Assembly: GCF_000423345.1 (NCBI RefSeq)
Contig: NZ_AUHU01000016.1
Location: 7,501 to 71,500 of the forward strand
Reading direction: 5' to 3'
DNA length: 64,000 nucleotides
DNA from: Marinimicrobium agarilyticum DSM 16975
GTDB lineage: Bacteria > Pseudomonadota > Gammaproteobacteria > Pseudomonadales > Cellvibrionaceae
In this document: piece by piece, positions 8,770 to 17,491 of the stretch
How positions within the stretch are numbered: the stretch's first letter is position 1
Layout: every line of letters starts with the position of its first letter
Position numbers and translations under genes: made by a program
The notes under the pieces: generated by a model
Told to the model about the DNA's origin: nothing
What the model saw: the letters and a program-made list of their open reading frames with translations, nothing else
The model's database searches: none

Positions 8770-9387
8770 ATGCCCAAACGACCGCTCTACGCCATTGTCA
8801 CCACCCGTTCTTTGAGAGAAGCGCTCCCGACCGCCGTGGAATCCGCCCTGCGCGGCGGAGCGGGCTGGATACAATACCGGGACAAATCCTCGCAACCCGA
8901 GCGCCGACAGCGCGACGCCTCGACCCTGAAAACGCTTTGCCACCAGTATGGTGCCAAGCTCATCATCAATGATGACGTTGACCTGGCCCTTGCCACCGGC
9001 GCCGACGGCGTCCATCTCGGGCAGGGAGATGGCAGCCCGCGGGAGGCTCGTCGGCGTCTTGGCCCCGAGGCAATCCTTGGGGTCACCTGCCACGCTTCCA
9101 TGAGCCTGGCCCGCCAGGCTCTGGAGGACGGCGCCAGCTACCTCGCCTTCGGGCGGTTCTTTCCCTCTCGCACCAAGCCGCAGGCGCCTCCCGCTCCTCT
9201 GGAACTGCTCAGCGAAGCCCGATCGGCATTTGGAGACACTCCCCTGGTGGCCATTGGCGGCATCACTCTGGATAATGGTGGCAAAGCGCTGCACGCTGGC
9301 GCTGACTGGCTGGCGGTAGGAGAGAACCTGTTTGGTGCCGATGATATCGAAAGCCAGGCCCGTGCGTATCGCCAACTGACGCTGTAA
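8770..9387 (+). CDS. thiE: Thiamine-phosphate synthase
   Basis: ThiE joins HMP-PP and thiazole phosphate to make thiamine monophosphate. The start MPKRPLYAIVTTRSL has a GGAGGT ribosome site just upstream and gives 205 residues, the family length; a longer frame simply reads through thiD. A TIM barrel is indicated by the GGAGWIQYRDK, INDDVDLA, GADGVHLGQGD and FGRFFPSRTKP motifs, the last being the phosphate-binding region. No thiamine-pyrophosphate riboswitch was recognised before thiD or thiE. Confidence 0.93.
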   Translation: MPKRPLYAIVTTRSLREALPTAVESALRGGAGWIQYRDKSSQPERRQRDASTLKTLCHQYGAKLIINDDVDLALATGADGVHLGQGDGSPREARRRLGPEAILGVTCHASMSLARQALEDGASYLAFGRFFPSRTKPQAPPAPLELLSEARSAFGDTPLVAIGGITLDNGGKALHAGADWLAVGENLFGADDIESQARAYRQLTL

Positions 9388-9443
9388 TACAAGATGTACA
9401 CTATTTCGCATTACCGCCCCTGTAACCAGAAGGACAGAATTTT

Positions 9444-10724
9444 ATGAGTCGATCCGAAGAGCTGTTCACCCTCGCACAGAAACACATCCCCGGTGGCGTC
9501 AACTCCCCGGTCCGAGCCTTTAAAGCCGTCGGTGGCACCCCCCGGTTCGTCGAGCGCGCCGAGGGCGCCTACGTGTGGGACGCCGACGGGCAGCGCTATA
9601 TCGATTATGTCCAGTCTTGGGGGCCGATGATTCTGGGCCACAGCTATGCGCCGGTCACCGACGCCGTGATCGCGGCCGCCCGCAATGGCTTGAGCTTCGG
9701 CGCCCCCACTGAGCGGGAAACAGAATTGGCCGACACCCTGTGCGAGCGCGTCCCCAACATGGACATGGTACGCCTGGTCAACTCCGGTACCGAAGCCACC
9801 ATGAGCGCGATCCGGCTCGCGAGAGCCTTTACCGGACGGGACAAGATTGTGAAATTCGAAGGCTGCTACCACGGTCACTCGGACTCACTGTTGATCAAAG
9901 CCGGTTCCGGTGCCCTCACCTTCGGTGTCCCCAGCTCCCCCGGTGTACCGGCGGTATTGGCAGAGCACACCATGACCCTGACCTACAACGACGCCGACCA
10001 GGTTCGGCAGGTGTTTGAGCAGATGGGAGATGAAATTGCCTGCATCATCGTTGAGCCGGTAGCGGGCAACATGAACTGCATCCCACCGGTTCCGGGCTTT
10101 CTTGAAACCCTGCGCGAGGTATGCGATGCCTCCGGCGCGGTACTGATATTCGATGAAGTCATGACCGGCTTTCGCGTCGGTCCCAAGGGCGCCCAAGGGC
10201 TGTTCGATGTGAAAGCGGACCTGGTCACACTGGGGAAAGTCATCGGCGGTGGACTGCCGGTCGGTGCGTTCGGCGGACGGCGCGATATCATGGAAATGGT
10301 GGCACCCACTGGTCCGGTTTATCAGGCCGGCACCCTGTCGGGCAACCCGCTGGCCACCGCCGCCGGAGTCACGACCCTGCGCGAACTCGCGCGCGAGGGG
10401 CTTTACGAGCAAATCACCGAGCGGACCCGGCAACTGACAGAAGGCATGCAGCGCATTGCCGACGAGGCGAATATCCCCTTCACGACCAACTTCCGGGGCA
10501 GTATGTTCGGTTTCTTCTTCACTGAAGAAGCAACGGTGACCCGCTACGATCAGGTCATGGCCTGCAACGGCGAACGCTTCAACCGCTTTTTCCACGGCAT
10601 GCTCGAGCATGGGGTTTACCTTGCCCCGGCCTCCTTCGAAGCGGGGTTCATGTCCGCAGCCCACACCGAAAACGATATTGAGCGAACGCTCTCAGCCGCT
10701 CGCGAGGTGTTCAAGACGCTCTGA
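9444..10724 (+). CDS. hemL: Glutamate-1-semialdehyde 2,1-aminomutase
   Basis: HemL is the PLP enzyme that converts glutamate-1-semialdehyde to 5-aminolevulinate in the C5 heme pathway. The 426-residue protein begins [26 protein letters not shown], a hallmark of the family. The PLP lysine is in [17 protein letters not shown] near residue 265. [15 protein letters not shown] and the YHGHSD motif are intact. It follows thiE by 56 bases; the thiD, thiE, hemL order is found in related genomes. Confidence 0.97.
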   Translation: MSRSEELFTLAQKHIPGGVNSPVRAFKAVGGTPRFVERAEGAYVWDADGQRYIDYVQSWGPMILGHSYAPVTDAVIAAARNGLSFGAPTERETELADTLCERVPNMDMVRLVNSGTEATMSAIRLARAFTGRDKIVKFEGCYHGHSDSLLIKAGSGALTFGVPSSPGVPAVLAEHTMTLTYNDADQVRQVFEQMGDEIACIIVEPVAGNMNCIPPVPGFLETLREVCDASGAVLIFDEVMTGFRVGPKGAQGLFDVKADLVTLGKVIGGGLPVGAFGGRRDIMEMVAPTGPVYQAGTLSGNPLATAAGVTTLRELAREGLYEQITERTRQLTEGMQRIADEANIPFTTNFRGSMFGFFFTEEATVTRYDQVMACNGERFNRFFHGMLEHGVYLAPASFEAGFMSAAHTENDIERTLSAAREVFKTL

Positions 10725-10971
10725 GGCCCCAGAGTAAAGGTTAACCATGCCACAATTTTTAGCGCGGGGACTTGCCTCTACCGCGCCTAACGCTTAATCT
10801 TGACGCAGGTTCCTAAATCCTTGGGCACTGGGCTGGGCAAAACTCTCGCCTTCTAGTTGTTTCGGGAATCGCTATTACGGAACGAACGTGCTGTTACGGA
10901 CTCCATAGCTTTACCGCACGACCCTGTTTTTTTATGGAATACACTTCTGTTCACCAAATCGGGAGATAAAG

Positions 10972-11457
10972 ATGAACAACTTTTTGAAGAGCTTTTTGAT
11001 TCTTATCGCAGCAACAGGTGTACTGGTAGGCTGTAGCTCTACTTCCACCCAGGAAGAGCCTACTGAAGAGCCCACCATGACCGAACCGGCACCGGAGCCC
11101 GAACCGGCACCGGAACCCGAGCCGATGCCGGAGCTGGATACCACCTTCTACTTCGACTTTGACAAGTCCACCCTTAAGCCCGACGCGCGCGCCACTCTGG
11201 TTGCTCACGCCGAGCGCCTGAAGGAAAGCGGTGATGATGTCCGTCTGGAAGGTCATGCTGACGAGCGCGGTACACGCGAGTACAACATGGGCCTGGGCGA
11301 GCGTCGTGCGAAGGCCGTGCGTGACTTCCTGGTACTCCAGGGTGTTCCCGCCAGCCGCATCGAAACCGTCAGCTACGGTGAAGAGCGTCCGGCCGTTCAG
11401 GGCAGCACCGAACGTGCCTACTCCCAGAACCGTCGCGTGGAGCTGATTGTTCAATAA
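10972..11457 (+). CDS. pal: Pal-like OmpA-family peptidoglycan-associated lipoprotein
   Basis: A 161-residue outer-membrane lipoprotein with lipobox LVGCSS, a Glu-Pro-rich linker (about residues 30-58) and a C-terminal OmpA-like domain with the peptidoglycan-binding motifs [19 protein letters not shown]. Pal usually links the outer membrane to the wall with TolB. No tol genes are nearby, so this may be an extra Pal-type protein and not the Tol-Pal member itself. A GGGAG ribosome site precedes the ATG. The 247-base upstream gap (10725-10971) has no gene and no clearly matched promoter. Confidence 0.85.
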   Translation: MNNFLKSFLILIAATGVLVGCSSTSTQEEPTEEPTMTEPAPEPEPAPEPEPMPELDTTFYFDFDKSTLKPDARATLVAHAERLKESGDDVRLEGHADERGTREYNMGLGERRAKAVRDFLVLQGVPASRIETVSYGEERPAVQGSTERAYSQNRRVELIVQ

Positions 11458-11482
11458 TCGAACCTTCAAGTCCCGCACACAG

Positions 11483-11507
11483 CAACGGCGCCCTGGAGGC
11501 GCCGTTG
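11483..11507 (+). terminator. Hairpin terminator of the pal-like gene
   Basis: A perfect 10-bp stem (CAACGGCGCC / GGCGCCGTTG) with a 5-base loop starts 26 bases after the pal stop. The T-rich tail is short (TTGTGT), so termination efficiency is uncertain. Confidence 0.75.
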
Positions 11508-11549
11508 TTGTGTCAGCCTGCCGAGAACTCAACGACCGGAACCATTACC

Positions 11550-12563
11550 CTAAGAGGAGGAGCGAACCACCAACTCCGTTTTCAGCACCTCCGAGGTCAC
11601 CGGCTGGCCTTTTACCAAGGCCATCACTTTTTGCACCAACAGCCGGCCGCCCCGATGAACATCCTGGCGAACCGTGCTCAGCGGCGGATTGAAATAGGGC
11701 GCCACGGGAATATCGTCAAAACCGACCACTGACACGTCCTCCGGCACTCTCATGCCCCGCTCCTGCAATGCCTTGATGGCCCCCATGGCGATATTGTCAC
11801 TGGCCGCAAAGACCCCATCAAAAACCACCTTCTCATCCATAAGCTCAAGCACATGCTGATAACCGGACTCAATGGAAAACGCGGCTTTCACGTGGTGCTC
11901 ATTCGCCGACAGGCCTGCCTCGGACAAGGCATCGTAGTAACCGCGAAAGCGGCCCTCGATTTCCGAGTGAGCAATATCACCGAGAAATAACATCCTGGAG
12001 CGTCCACAGTTGATCAGGTGGCGGGTGGCCAACTGGCCGCCCATGTAGTTATCACTCCCCACGATGCAATAGTTCGCCTGAGGCTCGCGCGCCCCCCAGA
12101 CCACGACGGCATCCCCCGCCCTCTGCAGTTGTCTCAAAGGCGTGTCGTCTCGACCCTGCCCGATCACAATGACGCCATCGGCGCGCCGGGCGCCCAGCAG
12201 GTGGGCATGCCAGTCTTCCGGGCCGACCGCACTGCTTGAGAACAGCAGACTGTAGTGGTGCTCATTCAGCTCATCGGCAATAGCGCCAATCATGTCCATC
12301 ATGAACGGGTCGGAAAACGTCTGGCCATCAACCGATTCCGCGTTGATCACCAGCGCAATGGTATGGGTTTTCTGCAGACGCAGGTTACGTGCCCCGGTAT
12401 TAACCTTGTAGTTCATTTCCCGGGCAAGAGCCTGGACGCGCTCACGAGTTTTGATATTAACCGCGGGGTTATTGTTGAGCGCGCGCGAGACCGTGGACTC
12501 GGAAACGCCGGCCCGACGAGCGATATCGGCAATAGAGACAGGGTCACTGGGCTTTCGAGACAT
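11550..12563 (-). CDS. LacI family regulator of the adjacent alpha-glucoside locus
   Basis: A 337-residue LacI-type repressor: an N-terminal helix-turn-helix (VSIADIARRAGVSESTVSRA), the hinge helix region, then a periplasmic-binding-protein-like sugar domain ending SEVLKTELVVRSSS. The start at MSRKPSD was preferred to a 16-residue longer form. It follows the MFS transporter gene on the same strand by 90 bases. Two identical 16-bp CG-centred palindromes, typical of LacI operators, lie before the GH65 and receptor genes, so those are its likely targets. The inducer is probably maltose or a related disaccharide (inference). Confidence 0.88.
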   Translation of the reverse strand: MSRKPSDPVSIADIARRAGVSESTVSRALNNNPAVNIKTRERVQALAREMNYKVNTGARNLRLQKTHTIALVINAESVDGQTFSDPFMMDMIGAIADELNEHHYSLLFSSSAVGPEDWHAHLLGARRADGVIVIGQGRDDTPLRQLQRAGDAVVVWGAREPQANYCIVGSDNYMGGQLATRHLINCGRSRMLFLGDIAHSEIEGRFRGYYDALSEAGLSANEHHVKAAFSIESGYQHVLELMDEKVVFDGVFAASDNIAMGAIKALQERGMRVPEDVSVVGFDDIPVAPYFNPPLSTVRQDVHRGGRLLVQKVMALVKGQPVTSEVLKTELVVRSSS

Positions 12564-12653
12564 GGAGTCGGTTCCGGTCATTTTGGGCGGACATGCCCAA
12601 TCAAAGGTCATTACAGCTATCTTAAGGACCGACCGGAGGTTTGTATACCCGCA

Positions 12654-13886
12654 CTATGAAGCCGTCGCACGCTCACTCTCCCGTTTGAGGCCAAACAAAA
12701 GCAGGAGAATCAGCGCCATCGGGACCAACGCCATATAGAAGGCCGCCTGCCCGGTAAACTGACCAAAGACATAACCGGTCAACATAGAGCCTGTGGTGCC
12801 CCCCAATGCTGAGAAAATAATAATCAACCCCGCCATGGATGATTGCTGATGAAGCGGGAGCGAACTCAACACCACCGAACTCATTGCCGGGTAGATGGGA
12901 GCCATAAACAATCCGATCAGCGGGAAAATATACGCGGCGACTGGGAGGTTAAACCAGTGCACATTCTCGTTCACCTCGACGTTATAGGACAGCGGTAGTG
13001 TCAAGAGCACTAATGCCCCCATCGCGATCACACAGCCCGTCAACAACCGGTACCAGTGTATCCCCTTTAACAGAACCCCCGCGCCCAGACGACCGACAGC
13101 CAGGCACAGGGCAAAAATGCTCGTCACCTGAACGCTGATAGCGCTGGGCAGGTTCAACACTTCATTGTTGAAGGTCGGCAACCAAGTGCCGATGCCCTGC
13201 TCGATCAATACATAGAGAAACACCGATACCACGAAGATGTACACCAACGGTCGGGCCGTCAGCCGGAGCATGGCCAAAAAGTCTTTCCCCATATTACCGG
13301 CCGCTGGCCTGACCGCCCCCTCACCGAAGCGGATGAACGCCATCACCACCAGGTTAAACAGGCAGATGCCCGCCAGTAACCAGTAGGTATTCAACCAGTG
13401 AAGACTCTTCGGGTCGGACGAGTCGATAAACCAGCTGAACACCCAATAGCCGGAGAGCACACCGAGCATAAACACCCCTTCCACGGCATTCATCAGGCCC
13501 GCATGATCCTGCTTGGCCGGTGCCAATATGCCCACGCTGGCATAGACGGACACTTTAATGAGAGCAAAGGAGGAGCCAATGGCCAGGAACAGCATTTTGG
13601 TGGCACCGAAAGTGCCGATCAACGGCATAGACAGGCACGCCACCAGCACCACCGCCAAGCCTATCATCATGGCACGGCGATACCCCAGGCGGGGCAGAAA
13701 CGAGGCAACCAGGAAAGAAACCACCGCGATCGGAATGTCCTTGAAGCCTTCCAGCAGGGCAGCACTCTCCTTGGTGACCCCAAAACTGTTGATCGACTGG
13801 AGAATCACCACCCCGACGCTGTTCAGCAACAGGCCGAACAGAAAGTAATTCAACATCAGCACTACAATAATCAGTCGCTTATTCAT
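12654..13886 (-). CDS. MFS sugar transporter (alpha-glucoside locus)
   Basis: A 410-residue inner-membrane major-facilitator protein with about 12 hydrophobic helices, starting MNKRLIIVVLMLNYFLFGLLL. It most resembles the bacterial sugar:proton symporters of the FucP/GlcP type by general layout; the exact substrate cannot be read. Its position, divergent from GH65 and upstream of the LacI gene, makes it the inner-membrane importer for the disaccharide that the TonB receptor brings into the periplasm. The divergent gap contains a LacI-type operator. Confidence 0.85.
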   Translation of the reverse strand: MNKRLIIVVLMLNYFLFGLLLNSVGVVILQSINSFGVTKESAALLEGFKDIPIAVVSFLVASFLPRLGYRRAMMIGLAVVLVACLSMPLIGTFGATKMLFLAIGSSFALIKVSVYASVGILAPAKQDHAGLMNAVEGVFMLGVLSGYWVFSWFIDSSDPKSLHWLNTYWLLAGICLFNLVVMAFIRFGEGAVRPAAGNMGKDFLAMLRLTARPLVYIFVVSVFLYVLIEQGIGTWLPTFNNEVLNLPSAISVQVTSIFALCLAVGRLGAGVLLKGIHWYRLLTGCVIAMGALVLLTLPLSYNVEVNENVHWFNLPVAAYIFPLIGLFMAPIYPAMSSVVLSSLPLHQQSSMAGLIIIFSALGGTTGSMLTGYVFGQFTGQAAFYMALVPMALILLLLFGLKRESERATAS

Positions 13887-14032
13887 TGTTATCGACCCTT
13901 ACCGCGCCGGCGTTGGCGCTCATTGGTTTTCGGGTTGACGCCGGTGGTCGCCGACCCTCCAGGCTGCGTCAGCGCGCCGTCTGGCGAACTGACGCCTTGT
14001 CATGCCTTTAATATTAGCAGCAAATTCCGCAA

Positions 14033-14060
14033 TTGCAATCGATTGCAAAAGTGCTACACT
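14033..14060 (+). promoter_or_regulatory. GH65 promoter with overlapping LacI-type operator
   Basis: The perfect 16-bp palindrome TTGCAATCGATTGCAA occupies 14033-14048. Its first half doubles as a -35 (TTGCAA, 14033-14038). TACACT at 14055-14060 is a -10 with spacing 16 and an extended TG at 14052-14053. A repressor bound here would block polymerase directly. The same 16 bases recur before the TonB receptor gene. Confidence 0.75.
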
Positions 14061-14142
14061 CATCGAAAGGCTCGCCCCACACGAGGGTCGTCCCCTTTCA
14101 GGAGCCGGTCGGCCCGGACTTTACGACGCAGGTAATAGCAAC

Positions 14143-16542
14143 ATGCAGCACGATAAGCACGCCCCCCATCGCCCAAGGGATTCGTCCTGTGGCCACTCTG
14201 CTTCCTGGCACATTGTCGAAGAAGGTTTCAGTGCCGACCGCTATGGCCTGAATGCCACCCTGTTCGCCCTGGGGAACGGGTATATCGGACTGCGCGGCAC
14301 TCTGGATGAAGGGCTGGAGGGGCACGCGGCCGAGACCGGCTGCTATTTGAACGGCGTCTACTACTCTGAACCAATCACTTATGGCGAAAAGGCCTACGGC
14401 TACGCCAAAAACAACCAACGGATTGCCGCCGCCGCTCTCCCCCATGAGCTTCGGCTGCAGCTTGACGGCGTGGCCGTGGATCTTCATCACGGAGAGGTCC
14501 TTGAGCACCGCCGCACCCTGGCCATGGACGAAGGATTACTCTACCGCCTCTTGCGCTGGCGCTCCCCTGACGGTCACGTGCTGCGCCTGGAGAGTCGCCG
14601 CCTGGTCTCTCTGGTGGACCGGCAACTTGTCCTGATGGACTACCGTTTCAGCCTCGAGCAGGGCAGTGGTGTCCTGTCGATCGAATCCGCCCTGGATGCC
14701 TCTCCCATAGAAGCAGGCGAAAGTGAGGACCCGAGAGTGGGCGCCGGTATCAATCAGGCCGACTTGGCGCCGTTTGAGCACCAAGCCAACGGAAGCCGTT
14801 TAAGCCTCGGCTTCCAATTACGCAGCACCGGCTTTGCCTTGAGCGCCGTTGCCGGCCACTCCCTGAAACTGGGTAAGGACACGGAAAATGCGCTTTCGCC
14901 CGTGTCTCCGACCGCCGTCAAAAGCGATGAGGGTTTACGGGTCGCTTGTCGGTACGAGCTTCCGCTCGAGCCCAACCAGCCCGTTACGCTCACCAAATAT
15001 GTTCTCTACGCGGACAGTCACACACCGACAGCCGTGTCCGCCGCCGACCTCACCCAACACCTCGCCACCTGCATGGAACGTGAGTTCACTCAGTACGCCG
15101 AGCAACAACAGGCCGCCATGACCGCGTTCTGGCAAGGTTCGGATATCGAGATCGGCGGCGACCCGAGTCTGCAACAGGGGTTGCGCTTCAACCTTTTCCA
15201 TCTGTTCCAGTCCGTCGGGCGCACCCCAGGTACCAACATCGCCGCCAAAGGCCTGACCGGCCACGGCTACGAGGGGCATTACTTCTGGGACAGTGAGATT
15301 TACATCCTCCCCTTCTTCCTCTACACCCAGCCCGCCCTGGCACGCAACCTGCTGATGTACCGCCACAGCATTCTCGACTCCGCTCGCGCCCGAGCTCGGG
15401 AACTCGCCATACCCACAGGCGCACTTTTTGCGTGGCGTACCATCGGCGGAGAGGAATGCTCCGCCTATTATCCCGCGGGCACCGCCCAGTTTCATATCAA
15501 CGCCGATATTGCTTATGCCATCCGCCACTACCACGACGCCACCGGGGACGACGACTTTTTGCGGGACTACGGCGCAGAGGTGGTATTCGAAAGTGCTCGA
15601 CTTTGGCCGGCGATCGGTCACTTCAACCCCAACAAGGCCGGGCGCTTCTGCATCAATGAAGTCACCGGGCCAGACGAATACACCGCTCTGGTGAACAACA
15701 ACTTTTTCACCAACGCCATGGCACAGGCACACCTGCGCTACGCCGTTGAGCTCTACCATTGGCTGCAGGCACAGGCGCCCGACAAGGCGGCCTCACTGTT
15801 CCGGCAATTGTCGTTGACCCCGGAGGAAATCAGCCAGTGGCATCGAGCCGCCGATCAAATGTACCTGCCCTACGACGAGCCGCAACGCATCCACCTTCAG
15901 GACGACAGCTTTCTGGACAAGCCCCGCTGGGACTTCGCCAACACCCCGGCCGACCATTACCCGTTGCTGCTGCACTACCACCCACTGACGATTTACCGCC
16001 ACCAGGTCTGCAAGCAAGCCGATACTGTTCTGGCGTTATTTCTACTGGGTGAGCAATTCAGCCTTGAGCAAAAAAAACGAGACTTTGATTTCTACGAGCC
16101 GCTCACCACCCACGACTCCACGCTGTCGGCCTGCGTGCACAGCATTCTTGCCAATGAGCTGGGCTATACCAAGAAAGCCCGCCATTACTTCGAGCAGGTG
16201 GCCCGAATGGACCTCGACAACCACCACCACAACACCCAGCACGGGGTTCACACCGCCTGCATGGGCGGCACCTGGCTGTGCATGGTGCAGGGCTTTGCAG
16301 GCATGCGCCTGCAAAGGGGGCAGCTCCAGTTCAGCCCGACACTGCCCAAAGGGCTGACCCACTATCGGTTCAAGATTCAGGTGCGCGGTCGCCTTGTGGA
16401 GTTAGCTGTTGATCAGCAACACGTCCGGTACAAATTGCTCGAAGGAGCCCCCCTTGCATTCAGCCACGGCGGCAGAAATCTCACCCTCGGTGAGCCCGAC
16501 GCCACTATTTCACTCTCGCTGGCAGGAAACCTCCATGACTGA
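14143..16542 (+). CDS. GH65 disaccharide phosphorylase (maltose phosphorylase-like)
   Basis: A 799-residue cytoplasmic GH65 enzyme, which phosphorolyses an alpha-glucoside (maltose, nigerose, kojibiose or trehalose) to beta-glucose-1-phosphate plus glucose. Family motifs include the N-terminal FALGNGYIGLRGTLDEG, GHGYEGHYFWDSEIY, the catalytic-acid region INEVTGPDEYTALVNNNF, and the phosphate-binding end MGGTWLCMVQGFAGMR. The ATG at 14143 was chosen because a longer frame would run through the promoter and operator. Maltose is the commonest substrate for this gene setting, but the acceptor specificity cannot be assigned by eye. It overlaps pgmB by 8 bases. Confidence 0.88.
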   Translation: MQHDKHAPHRPRDSSCGHSASWHIVEEGFSADRYGLNATLFALGNGYIGLRGTLDEGLEGHAAETGCYLNGVYYSEPITYGEKAYGYAKNNQRIAAAALPHELRLQLDGVAVDLHHGEVLEHRRTLAMDEGLLYRLLRWRSPDGHVLRLESRRLVSLVDRQLVLMDYRFSLEQGSGVLSIESALDASPIEAGESEDPRVGAGINQADLAPFEHQANGSRLSLGFQLRSTGFALSAVAGHSLKLGKDTENALSPVSPTAVKSDEGLRVACRYELPLEPNQPVTLTKYVLYADSHTPTAVSAADLTQHLATCMEREFTQYAEQQQAAMTAFWQGSDIEIGGDPSLQQGLRFNLFHLFQSVGRTPGTNIAAKGLTGHGYEGHYFWDSEIYILPFFLYTQPALARNLLMYRHSILDSARARARELAIPTGALFAWRTIGGEECSAYYPAGTAQFHINADIAYAIRHYHDATGDDDFLRDYGAEVVFESARLWPAIGHFNPNKAGRFCINEVTGPDEYTALVNNNFFTNAMAQAHLRYAVELYHWLQAQAPDKAASLFRQLSLTPEEISQWHRAADQMYLPYDEPQRIHLQDDSFLDKPRWDFANTPADHYPLLLHYHPLTIYRHQVCKQADTVLALFLLGEQFSLEQKKRDFDFYEPLTTHDSTLSACVHSILANELGYTKKARHYFEQVARMDLDNHHHNTQHGVHTACMGGTWLCMVQGFAGMRLQRGQLQFSPTLPKGLTHYRFKIQVRGRLVELAVDQQHVRYKLLEGAPLAFSHGGRNLTLGEPDATISLSLAGNLHD

Positions 16543-17203
16543 CTATACAGCTGCTATCTTTGATCTGGATGGGGTGATTGCCGATACCGCCCGCCTGCAT
16601 TTTGCCGCCTGGATACAGCTGGCGAGCGAAGAGGGTTTTCAGCTTCCCCCCAATGCCGATAACCGGCTCAAAGGCGTGGACCGGATGGCGTCGCTCGCGA
16701 TTGTGCTGGAAGGCGCTGCCCGGCGATACACCACCGACGAACAAGCGCGATTGGCCGACAGGAAGAACCGTCTTTACCAGACGTTGATCCACCAGCTGAC
16801 GCCCGCGGATCTACTCCCGGGCGCGGAGACACTGTTGAACACGCTCGCGGCCTGGGGCATTCCCCTGGCGCTGGCATCGGCCAGTAAAAACGCCAAGGCA
16901 GTCGTGGAAGGGCTGGGTATTGCCGGGCGCTTTCACACCATCGCGGATGCGGCTCTGGTGCGCCACCCTAAGCCCGATCCGGAAATTTTCCTGATGGCTG
17001 CACGCGGACTTGGAGTCACACCGGCACGCTGCATCGGTGTGGAAGATGCCGCTGCGGGAGTAACCGCCCTCAAACGGGCAGGAATGTACGCGCTGGGCGT
17101 GGGTGATCCAATCGTTCTACGGGAAGCTGACCGGGTGGTTCCCTCCCTGGCCGCACTCGATCCGGCGGACTACTTTACCGCCCCGGCGAACCGCTCGAAC
17201 TGA
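16535..17203 (+). CDS. pgmB: Beta-phosphoglucomutase
   Basis: A 222-residue HAD-superfamily mutase that turns beta-glucose-1-phosphate from the GH65 enzyme into glucose-6-phosphate. The nucleophile aspartate is in AAIFDLDGVIADTARLHF. ALASASKNA and the acidic GVEDAAAGV motif complete the HAD active site. The start MTDYTAAIF overlaps the GH65 stop, so the pair is translationally coupled, the classical phosphorylase-mutase arrangement. Confidence 0.94.
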   Translation: MTDYTAAIFDLDGVIADTARLHFAAWIQLASEEGFQLPPNADNRLKGVDRMASLAIVLEGAARRYTTDEQARLADRKNRLYQTLIHQLTPADLLPGAETLLNTLAAWGIPLALASASKNAKAVVEGLGIAGRFHTIADAALVRHPKPDPEIFLMAARGLGVTPARCIGVEDAAAGVTALKRAGMYALGVGDPIVLREADRVVPSLAALDPADYFTAPANRSN

Positions 17204-17297
17204 TACCGGCGCGATTGAACACCAGACGTAACCGACACCATACCAACAGGCTATAAGAGATTTTGCTTTTTATTATGAAATCGTTTGTAAAAACAAT

Positions 17298-17313
17298 TTG
17301 CAATCGATTGCAA
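17298..17313. promoter_or_regulatory. LacI-type operator before the TonB receptor
   Basis: TTGCAATCGATTGCAA, identical over 16 bp to the operator before GH65, here extended by a further A/T pair on each side. It lies about 180 bases before the receptor start, inside the 288-base gap 17204-17491. No confident -10/-35 pair could be matched to it. The rest of the gap shows no gene. Confidence 0.75.
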
Positions 17314-17491
17314 AAAGGAGTTTGCTCATCTAAGCTGAAATTCAAGCATTGAGGAAAATGCTCGGTGCTGATGGTCACCTCTCCAAGGAGAGACGCCACG
17401 CCGAGAGACACCCGAGCAAGCGCCCAAGAAGCGACCAGTGCCTGAACAACGTCTAACAATAATCACCCGCCTTGCGGGGAGGAGAATGACC

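Noticed and set aside
7840-8770. Thiamine-pyrophosphate riboswitch before thiD or thiE
   Set aside because: The gaps are too short (34 and 62 bases) and lack the THI-box pattern.
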